Source: Arenicola marina
Lineage: Eukaryota; Annelida; Polychaeta; Arenicolidae
Reading direction: 5' to 3'
Assembly: GCA_964019135.1 (NCBI GenBank)
Contig: OZ025265.1
Coordinates: forward strand, 21,551,143 to 21,615,142
Length of the DNA: 64,000 bases
Below, one piece after another: positions 59,001-64,000 of the stretch; position 1 is the first letter of the stretch; every line of letters begins with the position of its first letter. The position numbers and the translations under genes are program-made. Under the pieces are notes generated by a model. The model was not told where the DNA came from. It searched no databases and saw only the letters and a list, made by a program, of their open reading frames with translations.

Positions 59001-62000
59001 AGTGGGGTGTGGCAGACAGTGCTCGAGTCTCCAGATAAACAATACCATGAGGGTGTGTTACAGTGGGGTGTGGCAGACAGTGCTCGAATCTCCAGGTAAA
59101 CAAGACCATGACGGTGTGTTACAGTGGGGTGCCGCAGACAGTGCTCGAGTCTCCATTGAAACAAGACCATGAGAGTGTGTTACAGTGGGGTGTGGCAGAC
59201 AGTGCTCGAGTCACCAGGTAAACAAGACCATGAAGGTGTGTTACAGTGGGGTGTGGCAGACAGTGCTCGAGTCTCCATTGAAACAAGACCATGAGAGTGT
59301 GTTACAGTGGGGTGTGGCAGACAGTGCTCGAGTCTCCATGTAAACAAGACCATGAGAGTGTGTTACAGTGGGGTGTGGCAGACAGTGCTCGAGCCTCCAT
59401 GTAAACAAGACCATGAGGGTGTGTTACAGTGGGGTGTGGCAGACAGTGCTCGAATCTCCAGGTAAACAAGACCATGAGGGTGTGTTACAGTGGGGTGCCG
59501 CAGACAGTGCTCGAGTCTCCATTGAAACAAGACCATGAGGGTGTGTTACAGTGGGGTGTGGCAGACAGTGCTCGAGTCACCAGGTAAACAAGACCATGAA
59601 GGTGTGTTACAGTGGGGTGTGGCAGACAGTGCTCGAGTCTCCAGGTAAACAAGACCATGAAGGTGTGTTACAGTGGGGTGCGGCAGACAGTGCTCGGGTC
59701 TCCAGGAAAACAAGACCATGAGGGTGTGTTACAGTGGGGTGTGGCAGAGAGTGCTCGAGTCTCCAGGGAAACCAAATTATGAGGGTGTGTTACAGTGGGG
59801 TGTGGCAGACAGTGCTCGGATCTCCAAGTAAACAAGACCATGAAGGTGTGTTACAGTGGGGTGTGGCAGACAGTGCTCGAGTCTCCAGGTAAACAAGACC
59901 ATGAAGGTGTGTTACAGTGGGGTGCGGCAGACAGTGCTCGAGTCTCCAGGGAAACAAGACCATGAAGGTGTGTTACAGTGGGGTGCGGCAGACAGTGCTC
60001 GGGTCTCCAGGTAAACAAGACCATGAGGGTGTGTTACAGTGGGGTGTGGCAGAGAGTGCTCGAGTCTCCAGGGAAACCAAATTATGAGGGGGTGTTACAG
60101 TGGGGTGTGGCAGACAGTGCTCGGATCTCCAAGTAAACAAGACCATGAGGGGTTGCTACAGCGGGGTGTGGCAGACAGTGCTCGAGTCTCCAGATAAACA
60201 ATACCATGAGGGTGTGTTACAGTGGGGTGTGGCCGACAGTGCTCGGGTCTCCAAGTAAACAAGACCATGAGGGTGTGTTACAGTGGGGTGTGGCAGACAG
60301 TGCTCGGGTCTCCAGGTAAAAAAGACCATGAGGGTGTGTTACAGTGGGGTGTGGCAGACAGTGCCCGAGTCTCCAGGTAAACAAGACCATGAGGGTGTGT
60401 TACAGTGGGGTGTGGCAGACAGTGCTCGGGTCTCCAGGTAAAGAAGACCATGAGGGTGGGTTACAGTGGGGTGTGGCAGACAGTGCTCGGGTCTCCAAGT
60501 AAACAAGACCATGAGGGTGTGTTAGAGTGGGGTGTGGCAGACAGTGCTCGAGTCTCCAGGTAAACAAGACCATGAGGGTGTGTTACAGTGGGGTGTGGCA
60601 GACAGTGCTCGAATCCCCATGTAAACAAGACCATGAGGGTGTGTTACAGTGGGGTGTGGCAGACAGTGCTCGAGTATCCAGGTAAAAAAGCCCATGAGGG
60701 TGTGTTACAGTGGGGTGCGGCAGACAGTGCTCGAGTCTCCATGTAAACAAGACCATGAGAGTGTGTTACAGTGGGGTGTGGCAGACAGTGCTCGAGCCTC
60801 CATGTAAACAAGACCATGAGGGTGTGTTACAGTGGGGTGTGGCAGACAGTGCTCGAGTCTCCAGGTAAAGAAGACCATGAGGGTGTGTTACAGTGGGGTG
60901 CCGCAGACAGTGCTCGAGTCTCCATTGAAACAAGACCATGAGAGTGTGTTACAGTGGGGTGTGGCAGACAGTGCTCGAGTCACCAGGTAAACAAGACCAT
61001 GAAGGTGTGTTACAGTGGGGTGTGGCAGACCGTGCTCGAGTCTCCAGGTAAACAAGACCATGAAGGTGTGTTAAAGTGGGGTGCGGCAGACAGTGCTCGA
61101 GTCTCCAGGTAAACAAGACCATGAGGGTGTGTTACAGCGGGGTGTGGCAGACAGTGCTCGAGTCTCCAGGTAAACAAGACCATGAGGGTGTGTTACAGTG
61201 GGGTGTGGCAGACAGTGCTCGGGTCTCCAGGTAAACAAGACCATGAGGGTATGTTACAGTGGGGTGTGGCAGACAGCGCTCGAGTCTCCAGTTAATCACT
61301 CGACGTACTGCAAGGAAAAAACAAAGTCGATTGTAATTGAAATTGTTAATTATTCAATTACCCACACAAGTTACAAGTTCATCGACGGTTATTACAACAT
61401 CCCGCAGCACTCACGTTGCGCAGATTAAACCATCAGCAGAAGCAGGGGTCATTTACTGCAGAGCATAATTACATAAAAAAAATTACATGAATACAACATT
61501 GTTGTTTTAAGGAAAGCTAAAAATGGTTCAGGGCTGTTATATTTACGTCCAGCTGAACGTGATAACCAGTATTCCCTCCGTCGCAGATAACAATTTACAG
61601 ATAGGGACAAATTTCGCACACAATTTAGAATACGGAAGTAACTTGCCTGCAATACATACTGCAACGTTTAACTGAAAAGATTACTAAGCACCAGAAACGA
61701 AACCCAAAATAACTTAAGCATCTGTCATTGCCACATATATACAATAATTAAGAACCAATGCCTTGTCACTCTTTACAGTGGATAAAGAAGCGAGAGATGC
61801 AAAGGTTCTTATATCTTCATTTTCATATGTATATATATCTCATCCGCTCATGTCATTTTATCGTTGTGTGTCAATAGCACTTGTGCTAGTGTTTTATTGT
61901 TGAGTTTTACATACCGACGTTAAAAAAACTTAATCTTATTTTATCTTATCTGATTTTATCCTATTTGTACCCGGACGGTTATCAGTGATCGACACACAGC

Positions 62001-63452
62001 CAAAGCGGATGGACTATATCGTCTGGCACCAGGACATCGTGACCGCAGCACCGACAATCGACATCGAAATCTTCCGCATCGCCGACGAGGGCCTCTTCAT
62101 GGCCACGGCCAGCTTCGACGGCGATGATCTACGGAAGCAGCAGTCCGCCATCTTTAAGTGGGAGAAGAACAAGTTTAAGTTCTATCAGAGCCTGTACACG
62201 CTGGGAGCTCAGGCGTGGGAGAGCTTCCAGATAGGCAAGAAGGTACAGTTTAATTTCTACCAGCCTGAGGAAGGTACGGTTTAAATTCTACCAGAGGCTG
62301 TACACGCTGGGAGTTCAGGCTTAGGAGAGCTTCAAGATAGGCGAGAAGCTACAGTTTAAGTTCTACCACAGCCTGCACACGCTGGGGGCTCAGGCTTGGG
62401 AGAGCTTTCTGATAGGCAAGAAGGTGCAGTTTAAGATCTACTAGAGCCTGTACACGCTGGGAGCTCAAGCGTGCGAGAGCTTTTTGATGAAAAGAAGGTA
62501 CACTTTATGCTCTATCAGAGCCTGTACGCGCTGGGAGCCCAGGCGTGCGAGAGCTTTCAGATAGGCAAGAAGGTACAGTTTAAGATCTACAAGATGACGT
62601 AGACGCTAGACGCCCAGGCGTGGGAGAGCTTTCAGATAAGCAATAAATTACAGTTTAAGTGCTACCAGAGCATGTACACGCTAGACGCCCAGGTGTGGCA
62701 AGAAGGTACATTAGCGTAGGGGTTGGCATTTTGTAAGGGCTAGTTAGTTTTGTCCTGTTTGGTTTTGTTTGTCAAAAATACAAGCGTCTTGACTTTTGTC
62801 CCACTGAGACCTGTTGATGTGCATGCCGGGATCAACCGTTCGTGATTTACGATTGATGAGGTTTTTCTTGGCTTATGTTGCGTGATTCACGGAAGCTCCC
62901 AAATAAAATATATATGTAACTTTTAATTGTGGCAGAATACAATAACATGGGTTTAATTAATATCCACTTAAAGTGCAATAAAATAATTGGGGCTGATATG
63001 TAAGTAGAACACACTCGTATTTGCACCCTCTAACACTTGTTAAATCAATGTGACTGATATAAGGTGCTTTAGAAGGCAGTTAAAGTCGCATCTTCTTTAG
63101 GCGTGAACATTTTGGCACTTGCATAATATCGGCTAGGTGCCTAACCCCCCACCAGGGTCCACCCCATAGCAAATTATACTGCAACCCCCCCCCCATCCCA
63201 TCCCCCACCCGTGCCGGCCCACCGACTCCCCGCTTGTATTGACAGCCCATCACTTCCACTTTCAGTATTTCCTTGCAGTCGCCAACACAGGAGGCAAGCG
63301 GGACAAGCCCTCCAAGTCCATCATCTTCCTCTGGAGCCGGAAGCGGAAACGGTTCAGGGTCCACCAGGAGCTGGTCACGTGGACGGCACGTGACCTCGAG
63401 TATTTTGAAATCGAAGGCCGCCATTACTTGGCGGTAGCCAATCACGTGCAAG
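55458..63452 (+). CDS. TSPEAR: TSPEAR homologue (TSPN domain plus EAR repeats), five exons, incomplete at both ends
   Basis: Exons at 55,458-56,011, 57,090-57,204, 57,632-57,760, 61,986-62,242 and 63,266-63,452 join in phase (0, 1, 1, 0, then 1 out). They encode a thrombospondin-N/laminin-G-like domain with CDLFAEEFSILATFK and DSRLVDGDWHTVILSV, then a linker with LIACPSRDPG and FDVHDKTMRVCYSGVWQTVL, then EAR (epilin/EPTP) repeats with IEIFRIADEGLFMATA, AQAWESFQIGKK, YFLAVANTGG and DLEYFEIEGRHYLAVANH. Order and spacing match vertebrate TSPEAR, a secreted protein linked in humans to hair, tooth and inner-ear development and proposed to act in Notch signalling. EAR repeats form a beta-propeller for extracellular binding, usually seven; only the first two or three are in this window. 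The signal-peptide exon and the 3' exons are missing from view. Introns 3 and 4 contain tandem copies of the preceding exon ends. Confidence 0.92.
56340..56430. mobile_element. SINE-like tail in intron, copy 1
   Basis: GTCAATAGCACT, then TGTGCTA, then ATACCGGCGTTAAATAAAAT resembles 61,870-61,950 (GTCAATAGCACTTGTGCTAG, then ATACCGACGTTAAAAAAACT). A CGTTAAATAAA-type end is common in invertebrate SINEs. No promoter boxes recognised upstream. Confidence 0.5.
56565..56699. repeat. 45-bp repeat, 3 copies, in intron
   Basis: Three diverged 45-bp units starting CGTTAGCACTGTG, CGTTGACACTGTG and CGTTGACAATATG, each containing a CAG(T/C)G(G/A)CACA motif. Intronic and old. Confidence 0.85.
57090..57204 (+). 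CDS. TSPEAR: TSPEAR exon B: end of TSPN domain and linker
   Basis: Acceptor TGATTTCAG (AG at 57,088-57,089), donor CCCCAG|GTAAGT. It has 38 codons plus one base. It encodes GMLKDLIFQPGGDLSLIACP followed by SRDPGLPDLGITPEPHPP. This corresponds to the vertebrate segment with LVLLPGSDATPRLCPSRN, including the conserved CPSR. Confidence 0.93.
57226..57440. repeat. Dispersed repeat, copy 2, in intron
   Basis: Second copy of the family at 10,290-10,525, with GGGTGCATTTCT, ATACGCCCATCGGTGT and AGGCGGTTTCCAATGCCCCT blocks in the same order. Diverged and non-coding. Confidence 0.5.
57632..57760 (+). CDS. TSPEAR: TSPEAR exon C: linker before the EAR domain
   Basis: Acceptor CATCTTGTAG (AG at 57,630-57,631), donor TCTCCAG|GTAAAC (GT at 57,761). 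Encodes GSVWAGEERTCTWKDTGRLN then FDVHDKTMRVCYSGVWQTVL and ESP. This matches the vertebrate [20 protein letters not shown] segment, with its Cys and Trp kept. The last 60 bp or so, with the donor, is the founder unit of the tandem array that fills the following intron. Only this first donor keeps frame with the next exon: reading on reaches a TAA at 57,823. Confidence 0.92.
57761..61292 (+). repeat. 61-bp minisatellite made of exon-C 3' end plus splice donor, about 58 copies
   Basis: Each unit repeats the sequence of exon C from CATGAGGGTGTGTTACAGTG through GGGTGTGGCAGACAGTGCTC and GAGTCTCCAG, then the donor GTAAAC and AAGAC. Many units retain CAG|GTAAAC; others have ATGTAAAC, ATTGAAAC, AGATAAAC or AAGTAAAC. 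Because 61 is 1 modulo 3, the copies shift frame and cannot extend the protein. Copy order shows block duplications (for example the CATAAGGGTGTGTTTCAGTG variant at 57,953 and 58,441, 488 bp = 8 units apart). The array occupies most of the 4.2-kb intron. Confidence 0.95.
61293..61985. other. Remainder of intron C-D
   Basis: AT-rich. Contains the second SINE-like tail at about 61,870-61,950 and a pyrimidine-rich stretch before the acceptor GGTTATCAG. Confidence 0.7.
61986..62242 (+). CDS. TSPEAR: TSPEAR exon D: first EAR repeats
   Basis: Acceptor GGTTATCAG (AG at 61,984-61,985), donor AAGAAG|GTACAG (GT at 62,243). It has two leading bases plus 85 codons. Encodes VIDTQPKRMDYIVWHQDI, then IDIEIFRIADEGLFMATASF, then SAIFKWEKNKFKFYQSLYTL and GAQAWESFQIGKK. 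The pattern (LDYV-HQ, EVFRI-GLFVATA, YKW---KF--YQ---T--AQAW--F-IGKK) is that of EAR repeats in vertebrate TSPEAR. The 3' end is tandemly repeated in the next intron. Confidence 0.94.
62243..62711 (+). repeat. 75-bp repeat made of exon-D 3' end plus splice donor, about 7 decayed copies
   Basis: Copies of TTTAAGTTCTAYCAGAGCCT, then GTACACGCTGGGAGCTCAGG, then CGTGGGAGAGCTTYCAGATA and GGCAAGAAGGTACAG. The first is a shortened copy at 62,247-62,277 and the last is truncated at about 62,711. In-frame stops (TAA, TAG) and lost donors (GCTACAG, ATTACAG) show they are not used as coding exons. The period of 75 is a multiple of 3, so they once preserved frame. Confidence 0.93.
62712..63265. other. Intron D-E, remainder
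   Basis: AT-rich, with a C-run at 63,186-63,194. Ends with the acceptor CCACTTTCAG. No other feature. Confidence 0.7.
63266..63452 (+). CDS. TSPEAR: TSPEAR exon E: EAR repeat
   Basis: Acceptor CCACTTTCAG (AG at 63,264-63,265), donor CAAG|GTGCGC (GT at 63,453). It has 62 codons plus one base. Encodes YFLAVANTGGKRDKPSKSII, FLWSRKRKRFRVHQELVTWT and ARDLEYFEIEGRHYLAVANH. The join with exon D gives GKK-YFLAVANT, the same junction as in vertebrate EAR repeats (GKKIFLAVANF). The gene continues beyond the window. Confidence 0.94.
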
Positions 63453-64000
63453 GTGCGCGCGACGCTCTGTTTGTGAGATGGTCGTGGCGGGTCGCGGTGT
63501 TGGGGGGCGGGGGTGGGGGGGGGGGAGGGGTCGCTATGTAAGCGATGGGGATGAAAACAATGTTTTAACCTTCACGATTTGGTCCACACTGTTTGAGGGA
63601 AGCTTAAGTATATATTACTAAATGTAACATATATATTACTGGGGGTAAGAATACGTAAGATTGCATAGATACCCAGATGAAACATTAGAGGCATGCCAAG
63701 GATAACAGTAATATATATTAAAGGTAAACAGGGGTAAATATTAATATGAATACTTCGTGCGACAAACGGGGATACAAATGCTGAGGCTTGTCGTGAGTAA
63801 TACGTAAGCTATGCCGACACAATGTTTCTAGTTTACACCGATGTGATATTTAATGACACGGTTCCCCAGAGCGTGCCAGGGACAGGTGCGTCATAATGTA
63901 CCCACCCCACAGACATCTTACTTGGGGATACATAACGGGCCCGTGTAGACAAAATAGTCTCGATGACAAAGACATGACTCCATTATCCTCGCGATATTTC
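63453..64000. other. Start of intron after exon E
   Basis: A G-rich patch at 63,505-63,530, then AT-rich sequence with a short repeated ATATATTACT motif (63,610-63,640). No further exon before the window ends. Confidence 0.7.

Overview
The window looks like a stretch of a large, intron-rich, repeat-rich animal genome, most likely an invertebrate deuterostome such as a lancelet (Branchiostoma). That assignment is an inference. It rests on a multi-exon homologue of vertebrate TSPEAR, near-intronless class A peptide-type GPCRs, LINE remnants with a C-terminal zinc finger, and tRNA-derived SINEs. There is no bacterial or organellar signal. Real coding sequence is sparse: two GPCR copies, five exons of one secreted EAR-repeat protein, and one fragment with an Impact/UPF0029 signature.

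Layout. 1-3,733: three adjacent minisatellites (21, 24 and 26 bp units). 3,734-22,340: a large inverted duplication. The left arm is about 3,734-9,400, the right arm about 16,605-22,340, and the spacer is 7.2 kb. Each arm carries one copy of the same 411-residue GPCR, in opposite orientations. The arms differ by insertions, and each arm serves as the empty site for insertions in the other: a LINE 3' end with 153-bp flanking duplications in the left arm, and a 229-bp MITE with perfect inverted ends in the right arm. The spacer holds an Impact_N-like fragment, a LINE 3' end, a foldback element and two minisatellites (50 and 36-37 bp). 22,978-28,373: a 39-bp minisatellite of about 138 copies with higher-order structure. 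28,374-34,830: no recognised gene. 34,831-39,849: an almost pure 41-bp minisatellite of about 122 copies. 39,850-55,369: mostly gene-free, with a 27-bp array carrying CRE-like sites, SINE remnants and G-rich repeats. 55,370-64,000: five consecutive exons of a TSPEAR homologue on the + strand; the gene runs off the right edge and its signal-peptide exon is not seen.

The most striking observation is in the TSPEAR gene. The 3' end of one exon, with its splice donor, has been amplified into about 58 tandem 61-bp units that fill the next intron. The following exon shows the same thing on a small scale (about seven decayed 75-bp copies of its end plus donor). The first visible exon has a decayed duplicate of its 5' border just upstream. 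Minisatellite growth in this gene therefore appears to start repeatedly at exon-intron borders.

Tandem repeats fill about 20 kb, roughly a third of the window. Several create very long open frames (up to 1,752 codons) that I regard as artefacts. Coordinates of repeat edges are read by eye and may be off by up to one unit. All identities and family assignments come from reading the sequence, not from a search.
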